Positions 6,588-13,858 of a DNA stretch of 15,293 bases are shown here, piece by piece. The translations under genes were made by a program, and so were the position numbers. Source of the DNA: Intrasporangiaceae bacterium (GTDB lineage: Bacteria; Actinomycetota; Actinomycetes; Actinomycetales; Dermatophilaceae); NCBI GenBank assembly GCA_012518475.1, contig JAAYSB010000095.1, positions 1-15,293 on the forward strand, written 5' to 3'. How positions within the stretch are numbered: position 1 is the stretch's first letter; each line of letters starts with the position of its first letter. Under the pieces are notes generated by a model, which was given only the letters and a program-made list of their open reading frames with translations, made no database searches and was not told the origin of the DNA.

Positions 6588-7724
6588 TCAACGATCGTCT
6601 GCGGATCCCGGGTTCGGGAGCCAGGGGGTCGGCATCCCGGCAGCCATCCGCGCCTCGGCGATACGGTCGGCTGCCGCAGCCGGCGTGATGGCCTGGTCCC
6701 GGGCGGAGTCGAGCACCTCGAGGGTGTGGTCGAAGACGGCGCTGACCTTCGCCTTGGCACGGTCGAAGTCGAATCCGTGCAGCTCGTCGCTGACCTGGAT
6801 GACCCCGCCGGAGTTGACGAGGAAGTCCGGGCAGTACGTGATGCCGCGCTGGGCGAGCCGCTCGGCGGTGCCGCCGGGTCCCTCGCTCACGAGCTGGTTG
6901 TTCGCGGCCCCGCACACGACGCCTGCGTGCAGTGCCTCGACCGTGCGGTCGTCGAGGGCCCCGCCCAGGGCACAGGGGGCGTAGACATCGAGGTCCATGG
7001 CGGTGAGGTGCTCCGTCGACTCGGCGACCTCGATCTCCGGGTGCTGCTCCCGCAGCTGGGTGATGGCCTCGGGACTGACGTCGGCGACGACAACCCGGCC
7101 GCCGTCTCCGAGGACGTGACCGGCGAGGAGACGACCGACCTTGCCGACCCCGGCGATGCCCACTCGTCGGCCGGTCACGGACGGGGTGCCCCACAGGAAC
7201 TGGGCGGCGGCGCGCATACCCTGGAACACGCCGTAGGAGGTCAGGACACTGGAGTCGCCACAGCCGCCGCGCTCGACGGATCGGCCGGCCGCGAACTCGG
7301 TCGTCTCTCCGATGAGGTCGAGGTCCGCGACGTTGGTGCCGACGTCGGCGGCGGTCACATATCTGCCGGCGAGCGACTGGACGAACCTGCCATAGGCGTG
7401 GAGCAGCGCGGGGGACTTGTCCGCGTTCGGATCGCCGATGATGACGGCCTTGCCGCCGCCATGGGGGATGCCGGCGACAGCGTTCTTGTAGGACATGCCG
7501 CGCGAGAGGTTGAGCACGTCCGCGAGCGCCTCGGCATACGTCGCGTACGGGTAGAACCGGGTGCCGCCGATCGCGCTCCCGAGAGCGGTGCTGTGGACGG
7601 CGATGATGGCGCGCAGCCCCGTTCCCGGGTCGTGGCAGCTCACCACCTGCTCATGATCGGCCTGGGACAGGAGCTCCCCGGCGTCGAGAGTCTTGGGGCG
7701 TGCGTCATCCTGGGCAAGCGTCAC
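6588..7724 (-). CDS. vdh: Glu/Leu/Phe/Val dehydrogenase (probable valine/leucine dehydrogenase)
   Basis: NAD-dependent oxidative deamination of a branched-chain amino acid to its 2-oxo acid, the entry to Val/Leu/Ile catabolism and a source of branched acyl-CoA primers. It has 378 residues, close to known leucine and valine dehydrogenases. The catalytic block GMSYKNAVAGIPHGGGKAVI holds the expected lysines Lys80 and Lys92. TAADVGTNVADLDLIGE and the dinucleotide-binding GIAGVGKVG complete the fold, and NSGGVIQVSDE is the conserved C-terminal motif. The start is GTG 7724-7722, with AAAGGAG about 7 nt upstream. The symbol rests on family plus its place beside DUF3073 and purM, which I recall for Streptomyces vdh; specificity for Val over Leu is not proven. 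It may supply precursors for the branched fatty acids used by the acyltransferases encoded further right, which is inference. Confidence 0.88.
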   Translation of the reverse strand: MTLAQDDARPKTLDAGELLSQADHEQVVSCHDPGTGLRAIIAVHSTALGSAIGGTRFYPYATYAEALADVLNLSRGMSYKNAVAGIPHGGGKAVIIGDPNADKSPALLHAYGRFVQSLAGRYVTAADVGTNVADLDLIGETTEFAAGRSVERGGCGDSSVLTSYGVFQGMRAAAQFLWGTPSVTGRRVGIAGVGKVGRLLAGHVLGDGGRVVVADVSPEAITQLREQHPEIEVAESTEHLTAMDLDVYAPCALGGALDDRTVEALHAGVVCGAANNQLVSEGPGGTAERLAQRGITYCPDFLVNSGGVIQVSDELHGFDFDRAKAKVSAVFDHTLEVLDSARDQAITPAAAADRIAEARMAAGMPTPWLPNPGSADDR

Positions 7725-7938
7725 GATCGGCTCCTTTGCCGGTCCTGGTGGTCGCGCAGGTGGGCGGCCACCCGTGGGTGCTGTGGTCCGCGGGGATGGT
7801 GCGGATCGGTCCTAGTCTGCCCCGCAGGCGGGTCCTCCTCAAACGAGGCGCCGGTCGTCTCGCGACCGCGTAGGCCGGAGGAAAAGTGGTCATTGGTCCG
7901 CGTGCGCGACCAGGCGGCCACGGTGCGGGTCAGGGAAG

Positions 7939-7969
7939 TACACTGGCGCAAACGACGGAACCCGTTCCG
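7939..7969 (+). promoter_or_regulatory. Candidate promoter and operator of the small membrane protein/plsB/plsC operon
   Basis: TACACT (7939-7944) is a plausible -10; no convincing -35 is seen. Just downstream, overlapping the expected transcript start, is a 6-bp inverted repeat CGGAAC-CC-GTTCCG (7956-7969), a layout typical of a repressor site. The ribosome site GAGGGAG and ATG 7986 follow within 20 nt. Confidence 0.4.
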
Positions 7970-7985
7970 ACCCTGAGGGAGCACC

Positions 7986-8294
7986 ATGGCCACGCATGCT
8001 GACGATCACGACCACTACGAGGACGTCGAGTTCCACGACCACCACGGACAGAGCGTGGCCGCCTGGACTGCCGTCGGAATCCTCACTCTCGCAGCGGCCC
8101 TGATCTGCTTGTCCTTCCCCCTGGAGGGCGCGCGCACCCCGCTTCTCGTCGTCGGCCTGCTCCTCGTCGTCGTCGGTCTCGTCGCGGGCAAGGTCCTCGC
8201 CTCGACCGGCTACGGCATCAAGGGCAAGGGCGAGGTCACCAACCTCGCCGACGCCCCGGACACCGCCAACCGGCACGACGTCGGCATCAGCTGA
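7986..8294 (+). CDS. Small HGxxPAAW-type membrane protein
   Basis: A 102-residue protein of unknown function, probably with two transmembrane helices (about residues 25-44 and 52-69). HGQSVAAWTAV at residues 20-30 matches the HGxxPAAW signature of a small actinobacterial membrane family, except that the usual Pro is Val. The N-terminal 20 residues are unusually His/Asp/Glu-rich, with His at 4, 8, 10, 17, 19 and 20, which would suit metal binding at the membrane face. The C-terminal ~30 residues are polar. The start is set by GAGGGAG a few bases upstream of the ATG. It precedes the acyltransferase gene by 45 nt and is probably in one transcript with it. Family assignment is fairly good; function is open. 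Confidence 0.85.
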   Translation: MATHADDHDHYEDVEFHDHHGQSVAAWTAVGILTLAAALICLSFPLEGARTPLLVVGLLLVVVGLVAGKVLASTGYGIKGKGEVTNLADAPDTANRHDVGIS

Positions 8295-8339
8295 CTCCGG
8301 CCGCACCCACCCTCCCTCTCCGCCGCTTGGGCTGCCCTG

Positions 8340-10790
8340 ATGTCGCCGACCGCATCCTCGATCCCGGTCATCGCGGTGACCCCGGGGGGCACGACGTCGA
8401 CCGAGCGCAAGCTCATCGAGGAGTGGGTCGCCGGCAGTGATGAGGGCCGGGGCATCACGACGGTCCTCGATGCCGAGAGTGGTCTCGCCGAGGAGCTCGC
8501 GAAGTACGGGGAAGCGCTCGTCGTCCCGGTGCGGGTCGCCTGGCTGCCGATGGTCCAGCGTGACGAGTCCACCTCCCGCTGGGCCGAGCTGGCTCTGATG
8601 GCGACCCCGCGCCGGCCCGCCTCGTGGATCCAGCGCCGCCTCGCCGCACGCGACCCGGAGCGGCAGCGCGTCCTCACCGGCACCCCCGCACTCCTGAGCC
8701 AGCTGCGCTCCCGGCACCGGCGTAGCGCGGGTTCCCAGGCGGAGGACCCGGCGGACTTCGCCCGGTTCGTCCGGCGGGCCGCGACCGTCACCTTGGACCG
8801 CGCCGAGCGCTCCTTCATCGGAGACCGTTACAAGGTTCCGCACCACGTTGCCGAGGAGATCATCTCCCGGGCCGAGTTCCGCAACCAGCTCGTCGGGATC
8901 GCTGAGGACATCGGCATCTCCGAGAAGGAGGCGCTGGAGCGGGCCTCCGGTGCGCTCGACGAGCTTGTCGCCGTCCAGAGTCGCGCGGCCATGGATGCCT
9001 TCCTCACCCTCATGGAGCCGCTGCACTCCCGGACGTGGAACGTCATCGCCGACGAGAGCGGCCTGGACCGGCTGCGCGAGCTGAACAAGAAGTATGCGCT
9101 CGTCTTCCTCCCGTCCCACCGGAGCTACGTCGACTCGCTCGTGCTCGGCGACGTCCTCTCCCGCAACGACTTCCCGCGCAACCACGTCATGGGTGGCGCC
9201 AACTTGCGGATCTGGCCGCTCGCCGACCTTGCCCGTCGCGCAGGCCTGGTCTTCATCCGTCGCTCGTTCGGGGACGACGCGATCTACAAGGCGGTCGTCG
9301 AGGAGTACTTCGGCTATCTGCTGTCCAAGCGCTTCAACCTCGAGTGGTACTTCGAGGGAGGACGGTCCCGCACCGGCAAGCTCCGCCCGCCCCGCTTCGG
9401 GCTGCTTGCCTACGTCGCCCAGGCGGTCACCCGAGGTCGGGTCAAGGATGTCTACCTAGTGCCCGCGTCGATCACCTATGACAGGCTCTACGAGGTGACC
9501 GCGATGGCGGCCGAGCAGGAGGGGGCGAAGAAGCAGGCCGAGGGGCTGAAGTGGCTCGCGTCCTATGCCCGTTCGCAGCGCAGCACGAGCGGTGGCAACG
9601 CCATCGTCCGCTTCGGCGAGCCGATCAGCCTCGCCGACCGGCTCCCCGCCTCCGATGCCCCCGAGGACGAGCAACGGATCGCCCTGCAGAAGGTCGCCTT
9701 CGAGGTCGCGGTCGGGATCAACAACTCGACGCCCATCACCGCCAACGCGCTGCTCACCCTGACGCTGCTCGGTGTCCGTGACCAGGCCCAGACGATCGAG
9801 CAGATCAAGCAGGTCGTGGCCCCGATCCTCGACTACATCGAGCGCCGCGGCCTGCCCACGACCGGGCTGGACCGGCTCCGTGACACCCTCGGCCTGCAGA
9901 CCGTCCTCGCCCAGCTCGCCCGGGCCGACGTCGTCACCGCGTATGACGGGGGCGAGGAGACGGTCTACACGATCGAGCGCGGGCAGCACCTCGTCGCCGC
10001 GTTCTACCGGAACAATGCGATCCACTGGTTCGTCACCCAGGCGATCCTCGAGCTGTCGATCCTGCACGTTTCCGAGACCATGCCGGCAGACGAGCCACTG
10101 TCGGCTCTGGAGATCATCGAGCTGGCCTGGGCCGAGGCGAACCGGATCCGCGACCAGCTCAAGTTCGAGTTCTTCTTCCCGGCGCGCCGCGTCTTCGTCG
10201 ACGAGCTGCGCGACGAGATGGACCTGCTCGACCCGGAGTGGGAGGGTCGCACGCCGACGGCGGAGTCGGTGCTCGGTGTCCTCACCGAGACCCGCGTCCT
10301 CGTCGCCCACCGCGTGCTGCGTTCCTTCCTCGACGCCCAGCTCGTCGTCTCGGAGCGGCTCGCCCTGCGCGGGAACGACCCGCTCGACCGCAAGGCCGAC
10401 CCGGACTCCTTCACCGAGTTCATCGACGAGTGCGAGAAGGTCGGTCGGCAGATGCTCCTCCAGGGCCGGTTGCACGGGCCGGAGTCCCTCAGTAGGGAGC
10501 TCTTCGTCTCGGCTCTCGACCTCATGGCGAACCTCGGCCTCCTCGTCGAGGACCCGGACCAGGGGGCTGCGGCCGAGCGGGCTGCCCGCGCCATGAGCGA
10601 GGAGGCAGCCGCGGACGACTCCGCTGGATCCGACCCGGCGGACGAGGGCGGCACAGACTCAACCCACCACGATCTGGCCTCGCGCCGGGAAGCGAGCGCT
10701 GCATACGCTCGGGACCTGGTGCGCCGCGTGCGGACCATCGAGGCCATGGACGCAACCATCCGAGCGGAGGTCACCGGTGTCACTGACTGA
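8340..10790 (+). CDS. plsB: Glycerol-3-phosphate 1-O-acyltransferase, PlsB type
   Basis: Transfers a fatty acyl group to sn-glycerol-3-phosphate, giving lysophosphatidic acid, at the inner face of the membrane. At 816 residues it has the large PlsB size, close to mycobacterial PlsB2. All acyltransferase motifs are present: motif I HRSYVDSL with His260 and Asp265, RIWPLADLARRAGLVFIRRSF for motif II, FEGGRSRTGK from residue 338 for motif III, and VPASITYDRLYE around Pro375 for motif IV. A ~200-residue N-terminal region and a large helical C-terminal region flank the catalytic core, as in the family. The last ~70 residues are Ala/Asp/Glu-rich linker. The ATG at 8340 has no clear Shine-Dalgarno, so the start is less certain than the identity. 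It overlaps the next gene by 14 nt, and that product performs the second acylation. Confidence 0.93.
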   Translation: MSPTASSIPVIAVTPGGTTSTERKLIEEWVAGSDEGRGITTVLDAESGLAEELAKYGEALVVPVRVAWLPMVQRDESTSRWAELALMATPRRPASWIQRRLAARDPERQRVLTGTPALLSQLRSRHRRSAGSQAEDPADFARFVRRAATVTLDRAERSFIGDRYKVPHHVAEEIISRAEFRNQLVGIAEDIGISEKEALERASGALDELVAVQSRAAMDAFLTLMEPLHSRTWNVIADESGLDRLRELNKKYALVFLPSHRSYVDSLVLGDVLSRNDFPRNHVMGGANLRIWPLADLARRAGLVFIRRSFGDDAIYKAVVEEYFGYLLSKRFNLEWYFEGGRSRTGKLRPPRFGLLAYVAQAVTRGRVKDVYLVPASITYDRLYEVTAMAAEQEGAKKQAEGLKWLASYARSQRSTSGGNAIVRFGEPISLADRLPASDAPEDEQRIALQKVAFEVAVGINNSTPITANALLTLTLLGVRDQAQTIEQIKQVVAPILDYIERRGLPTTGLDRLRDTLGLQTVLAQLARADVVTAYDGGEETVYTIERGQHLVAAFYRNNAIHWFVTQAILELSILHVSETMPADEPLSALEIIELAWAEANRIRDQLKFEFFFPARRVFVDELRDEMDLLDPEWEGRTPTAESVLGVLTETRVLVAHRVLRSFLDAQLVVSERLALRGNDPLDRKADPDSFTEFIDECEKVGRQMLLQGRLHGPESLSRELFVSALDLMANLGLLVEDPDQGAAAERAARAMSEEAAADDSAGSDPADEGGTDSTHHDLASRREASAAYARDLVRRVRTIEAMDATIRAEVTGVTD

Positions 10791-12756
10791 CTCGGTACTG
10801 CAAGAGCGACTCGACGAGGTCTACGGCGGTCCCTCCGGACCGCATATCGGTGCCTTCTTCGACTTCGACGGGACCCTCATCCACGGGTTCTCCGCGGTCG
10901 ACTTCTATCTCGACCGGATCAAGCGCGGCAACGTGGGCCCGATCGAGGGTGTGCAGACGATCGCGATGGCGCTGCGGGGGATCACGACCGAGGAGGACTT
11001 CGAGAAGTTCGTCGGCGTCGGGCTCGCCGCCTTCAGGGGCCGCCCCGAGGAGGAGATCCTCGCCGCGGGCGACAAGGTGTTCCGCGGCTCGGTGGCATCA
11101 CGGGTCTTTCCCGAGGCGTGGCAGCTCGTCCAGGCCCACCAACGGATGGGGCACACCGTCGTGCTCGCATCCTCCGCGACCCGCTTCCAGATCCAGCCCG
11201 CCGCCGACGTGCTGGGCATCCGGCACGTCCTCTACACCCCCCTCGAGGTCGACGAGGCCGGCACTCTCACGGGGAAGACCCAGGGTGGCAAGACCCTGTG
11301 GCGGTCCGGCAAGGCCAATGCGGTGCGCGAGTTCGCCGAGGCCAACGACATCTCCCTGCCCGACTCCTTCGCCTACTCCAACGGGGATGAGGACATCCCG
11401 TTCCTCGAGCAGGTCGGTCACCCGGCGGCGACCACCTCTGAGCCGCACCTGCGCGCGCACGCCATCGAGAAGGGCTGGCCGGTCCTGGACTTCAAGTCCC
11501 GGGGCCTGCCTGGCCTGCGGGACTTCCTGCGCAGCTATGCCGCGGTCAGCGGCCTGACGACCGGCATCGTCACGGGAGCGGCCTTCGGGCTGCTCAACCG
11601 CTCGCGGCAGCGCGCCATCGACACGATGTCGGCGCTGGCCTCCGAGCTCTCGCTCGGTCTCGCCGGCATCCAGGTCGAGGTCCAGGGCGAGGAGCACCTC
11701 TGGTCTCACCGCCCCGCCGTCTTCATCTTCAACCACCAGAGCCAGCTCGACCTGCCGCTCGCGGGATACCTGCTGCGCCACGGCTTCACCGGTGTGGCGA
11801 AGAAGGAGCTCAAGCGCGACCCCATCGTCGGCCTGCCGTTCCGCTTCGCCGGGGTCGCGTTCGTCGACCGCAAGGGCGGCAAGGACCCCCGCAAGGCCCT
11901 TGCACCGGCCGTCGAGAAGCTCCGTGAGGGCATCTCGATCGCGATCGCACCCGAGGGCACCCGCTCGCTCACCCCGACGCTCGGCCCGTTCAAGACCGGC
12001 GCGTTCCACCTCGCCCGCCAGGCCGGCGTCCCCGTCGTGCCGATCATCATCCGCAACGCCGGCGAGCTCATGTGGCGCGACTCGTTGACCGTGAAGTCCG
12101 GCACGATCCAGGTCGTCGTCCAGCCGCCCATCGACGTCTCGAAGTGGGCCGAGGACGAGATCCGCGAGCGCGTCGCCGAGGTCCGACAGGTCTATGCGGA
12201 CACGCTGGCGCGCTGGCCGCAGGGTCCGGCGACCGTCAGTGGGGTGGCCACCGAGGCAGCCAGTCCGACCGAGGTCGATGTCGCCAACCTCGAGGGCGAG
12301 ACGATCGAACCGCAGGCCGACCGCAGCCTCTCCGGCCCCCGCACCGCCCGCAAGCCCGCGGCCCAGCTGGCGGCCGAGGAGAGGGCCGCCGCGAAGAAGG
12401 CTGCCAAGAAGGCGGCCTCGACGAAGACAGCTACCAAGGCTGCGGCCAAGAAGTCGACGGCGAAGAAGACAACGGCGAAGACGACCACCACGACAGCGGC
12501 CAAGAAGACCGCGAAGAAGACCGCGGCCAAGAAGACGACGGCCAAGAAGACCGCCACGTCAGCGGCCAAGAAGACCGCTCAGACCGCTGCGAAGAAGACG
12601 GCCGCCACGACAACGGCCAAGAAGACGACCGCGAGGCGCGCCTCGGCCACGAAGGGAACGCTGTCGATCGCGCCGCGCACCGCGCCGTCGTCGACGCGGC
12701 GCAAGCGCACCCGCGGCTCGATCGTCGGTCTCGTCAGCCCAGACACGACCGCCTGA
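10777..12756 (+). CDS. plsC: HAD-IB hydrolase / 1-acylglycerol-3-phosphate acyltransferase fusion with Lys-rich tail
   Basis: A 659-residue three-part protein. Residues ~20-260 are a HAD-IB phosphatase-like domain: DFDGT with Asp29/Asp31, LASSATRFQ, the Lys of SGKANAV, and YSNGDEDIPFL. Residues ~280-475 are a PlsC-type acyltransferase: NHQSQLD with His320/Asp325, VAFVDRKGG, and APEGTRS with Glu393. It would convert lysophosphatidate to phosphatidate; the phosphatase substrate is unknown. The same fusion occurs in mycobacterial PlsC beside PlsB2. Residues 539-626 are a Lys/Ala/Thr tail (26 Lys, 2 Arg, no acidic residue) built of AAKK/TAKK units, like a histone H1 tail, followed by another basic cluster RRKRTR. 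The start is GTG 10777, with GGAGG (10766-10770) 6 nt upstream inside the preceding gene, so it is translationally linked to plsB. Confidence 0.93.
   Translation: MSLTDSVLQERLDEVYGGPSGPHIGAFFDFDGTLIHGFSAVDFYLDRIKRGNVGPIEGVQTIAMALRGITTEEDFEKFVGVGLAAFRGRPEEEILAAGDKVFRGSVASRVFPEAWQLVQAHQRMGHTVVLASSATRFQIQPAADVLGIRHVLYTPLEVDEAGTLTGKTQGGKTLWRSGKANAVREFAEANDISLPDSFAYSNGDEDIPFLEQVGHPAATTSEPHLRAHAIEKGWPVLDFKSRGLPGLRDFLRSYAAVSGLTTGIVTGAAFGLLNRSRQRAIDTMSALASELSLGLAGIQVEVQGEEHLWSHRPAVFIFNHQSQLDLPLAGYLLRHGFTGVAKKELKRDPIVGLPFRFAGVAFVDRKGGKDPRKALAPAVEKLREGISIAIAPEGTRSLTPTLGPFKTGAFHLARQAGVPVVPIIIRNAGELMWRDSLTVKSGTIQVVVQPPIDVSKWAEDEIRERVAEVRQVYADTLARWPQGPATVSGVATEAASPTEVDVANLEGETIEPQADRSLSGPRTARKPAAQLAAEERAAAKKAAKKAASTKTATKAAAKKSTAKKTTAKTTTTTAAKKTAKKTAAKKTTAKKTATSAAKKTAQTAAKKTAATTTAKKTTARRASATKGTLSIAPRTAPSSTRRKRTRGSIVGLVSPDTTA
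12391..12654 (+). repeat. Degenerate coding repeat encoding (A/T)AKK units
   Basis: Irregular short-period repetition of GCCAAGAAGAC(C/G)-like units inside the acyltransferase gene. It encodes about a dozen AKK/AAKK/TAKK modules at 3-9-residue spacing. Such tracts change length by slippage or unequal recombination, so the number of units may differ between strains. The antisense strand reads as an artificial hydrophobic open frame. Confidence 0.8.
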
Positions 12757-12916
12757 CCGGGCGGTCGCATACCCCACCGTTTCCTCCCAATCGGACCGAG
12801 ACGGCGAACGGTCATCCGAGCGGAAGGACCTTGCGCAGGTCGTCCCCTGGGTCAGGTCGCGACCATAGGCGTCCCTGCCGGCTGGGTCCCCAACCCTGCT
12901 CACGTCCCGCTCGGTG

Positions 12917-12973
12917 GCTGGCGCCAGCGGACTCCAGGGGGCCGGGGGATGAGAGGGTGGAGGCGTCACCCTC
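12917..12973. promoter_or_regulatory. Dyad symmetries upstream of the coiled-coil protein gene
   Basis: The 235-nt gap before this gene holds two dyads. One is a perfect 12-bp palindrome GCTGGCGCCAGC (12917-12928). The other is an inverted repeat GAGGGTG/CACCCTC (12953-12959 and 12967-12973, 7-nt loop) ending 8 nt before the GGGAG ribosome site. They could be operators, or the second could be a leader hairpin affecting translation. I see no clear -35/-10 pair in the gap and no terminator for the upstream operon. Confidence 0.35.
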
Positions 12974-12991
12974 GAAGCACTGGGAGAACGA

Positions 12992-13507
12992 GTGAGCACG
13001 GACAAGACTGCGGGCAGCCTGGCCCCGGGCGAGAAGGACCAGCTGGTCTATCAGCTGGAGACCCGGATGGCCGCCCCCCGCGGGGCGGCAGCGTCAGCCG
13101 TCCGCGAGGCCGAGGCTGGGCTCGTTAACGCCCGTGAGCGCCTGACCGAGGCCGAGCAGGCCGCTGACCGAGCCCGGTATGTCTCTGACCGGTTGCCCTT
13201 CATGCGACAGTCCGTCGACGAGGAGGTCGAGACCCTTGAACGGGTGAGCAACGAGAAGAAGGTTCGGGCGTCATACCGATTCCTCCTGGATCGTGCCGTC
13301 GAGCTCGCCTCGGCGGAGGTGCAGCGCTTCCACGACGACATCGCCGACGAGCGGCGGGAGCGTGAGGAGGGGCTCGAGGCCTGCCGCGCGGCAGTGAAGC
13401 GCGCCGAGGACAACGTCGAAGCAGCCCGGCAGATGCAGGCACGCGTCCACGCCGCCGAGGAGTCCGCTCGCACAGGCCTGGCCACGATGGTCGCGAAGCT
13501 GTCCTGA
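12992..13507 (+). CDS. Hypothetical coiled-coil protein
   Basis: A 171-residue protein I do not recognise. Almost the whole chain is predicted helical and highly charged, rich in Ala, Glu, Arg and Gln. Heptad-like stretches run over about residues 38-65 (AVREAEAGLVNARERLTEAEQ) and 105-165, with a break near RLPFMRQSVDEEV. There is no signal peptide, no membrane segment, and one Cys. That composition fits a dimeric or oligomeric cytosolic coiled coil. Start GTG 12992 is supported by GGGAG at 12982-12986, 5 nt upstream. It stands alone between the acyltransferase operon and the convergent tRNA unit. A scaffold or PspA-like role would be a guess, and I do not assign one. Confidence 0.8.
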   Translation: MSTDKTAGSLAPGEKDQLVYQLETRMAAPRGAAASAVREAEAGLVNARERLTEAEQAADRARYVSDRLPFMRQSVDEEVETLERVSNEKKVRASYRFLLDRAVELASAEVQRFHDDIADERREREEGLEACRAAVKRAEDNVEAARQMQARVHAAEESARTGLATMVAKLS

Positions 13508-13531
13508 CCTGAGCCGGCCCAGTCGGGGGAG

Positions 13532-13561
13532 GCGGCGCAAAACGGGTGACCGGAGCGCCGC
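13532..13561 (+). terminator. Weak hairpin after the coiled-coil gene
   Basis: GCGGCGC (13532-13538) pairs with GCGCCGC (13555-13561) across a 16-nt loop, 24 nt after the stop codon. There is no T-tract and the loop is long, so its role as a terminator is uncertain. The stronger structure at 13585-13618 could also serve this strand. Confidence 0.3.
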
Positions 13562-13584
13562 ACCCCCAGGGCGCAGGGCATGCG

Positions 13585-13618
13585 AAAAGCCGCCGAACCT
13601 CGAGGGTTTCAGCGGCTT
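13585..13618 (-). terminator. Intrinsic terminator of the tRNA operon
   Basis: Read on the minus strand, AAGCCGC and GCGGCTT (13612-13618 and 13587-13593) form the stem base. AACC/GGTT (13596-13599/13605-13608) extends it, and the transcript ends in TTTT. It begins 5 nt past the 3' end of tRNA-Phe, exactly where a rho-independent terminator is expected. Confidence 0.85.
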
Positions 13619-13623
13619 GTCTG

Positions 13624-13697
13624 TGGCCAGGGACGGGGTCGAACCGTCGACCTTCCGATTTTCAGTCGGACGCTCGTACCAACTGAGCTACCTGGCC
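13624..13697 (-). tRNA. tRNA-Phe (GAA)
   Basis: A 74-nt cloverleaf. The acceptor strands GGCCAGG/CCTGGCC close perfectly with discriminator A. The anticodon loop CTGAAAA gives GAA, between stems CCGA and TCGG. The T-loop is GGTTCGACCCC-like. CCA is not encoded: the genomic bases after the discriminator read CAG. It is the last gene of a Glu-Asp-Phe cluster. Confidence 0.96.
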
Positions 13698-13762
13698 GAA
13701 GCCATCACAAACCTGGCGCGTCATCCCCGTGAGAGGACGACCTTCCAGACGCTCATGATGAG

Positions 13763-13836
13763 CGACCCCGACGGGACTCGAACCCGCGACCTCCGCCGTG
13801 ACAGGGCGGCGCGCTAACCAACTGCGCTACGGGGCC
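13763..13836 (-). tRNA. tRNA-Asp (GTC)
   Basis: A 74-nt cloverleaf with acceptor GGCCCCG/CGGGGTC (one G-U pair) and discriminator G, as expected for tRNA-Asp. The D-stem is GCGC/GCGC and the anticodon stem CCGCC/GGCGG carries loop CTGTCAC (anticodon GTC). The T-arm is GCGGG-TTCGAGT-CCCGT. CCA is not encoded. It is the middle gene of the cluster, 65 nt before tRNA-Phe. Confidence 0.96.
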
Positions 13837-13858
13837 TTGCTGGTGTGCAAGACACGCG

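Noticed and set aside
7890..9185. 431-codon minus-strand open frame opposite the small membrane protein and plsB
   Set aside because: Composition (Gly/Asp/Arg/Val) is that of antisense to GC-rich genes, with no domain; the plus-strand genes are well supported.
12192..12569. Minus-strand frame encoding a strongly hydrophobic Ala/Val/Phe protein that looks like a membrane peptide
   Set aside because: It is the exact antisense of the Lys/Ala/Thr repeat (AAG read as CTT, and so on), so the hydrophobicity is a mirror artefact.
12391..12654. Tandem repeat considered as a CRISPR-like array or minisatellite
   Set aside because: Units are 9-27 nt, in frame, irregular and without unique spacers; it is a coding low-complexity tract.
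13617..13817. Short + strand open frame over the tRNA genes
   Set aside because: It lies antisense across the tRNA-Phe and tRNA-Asp cloverleaves, and the protein is just the complement of tRNA arms.
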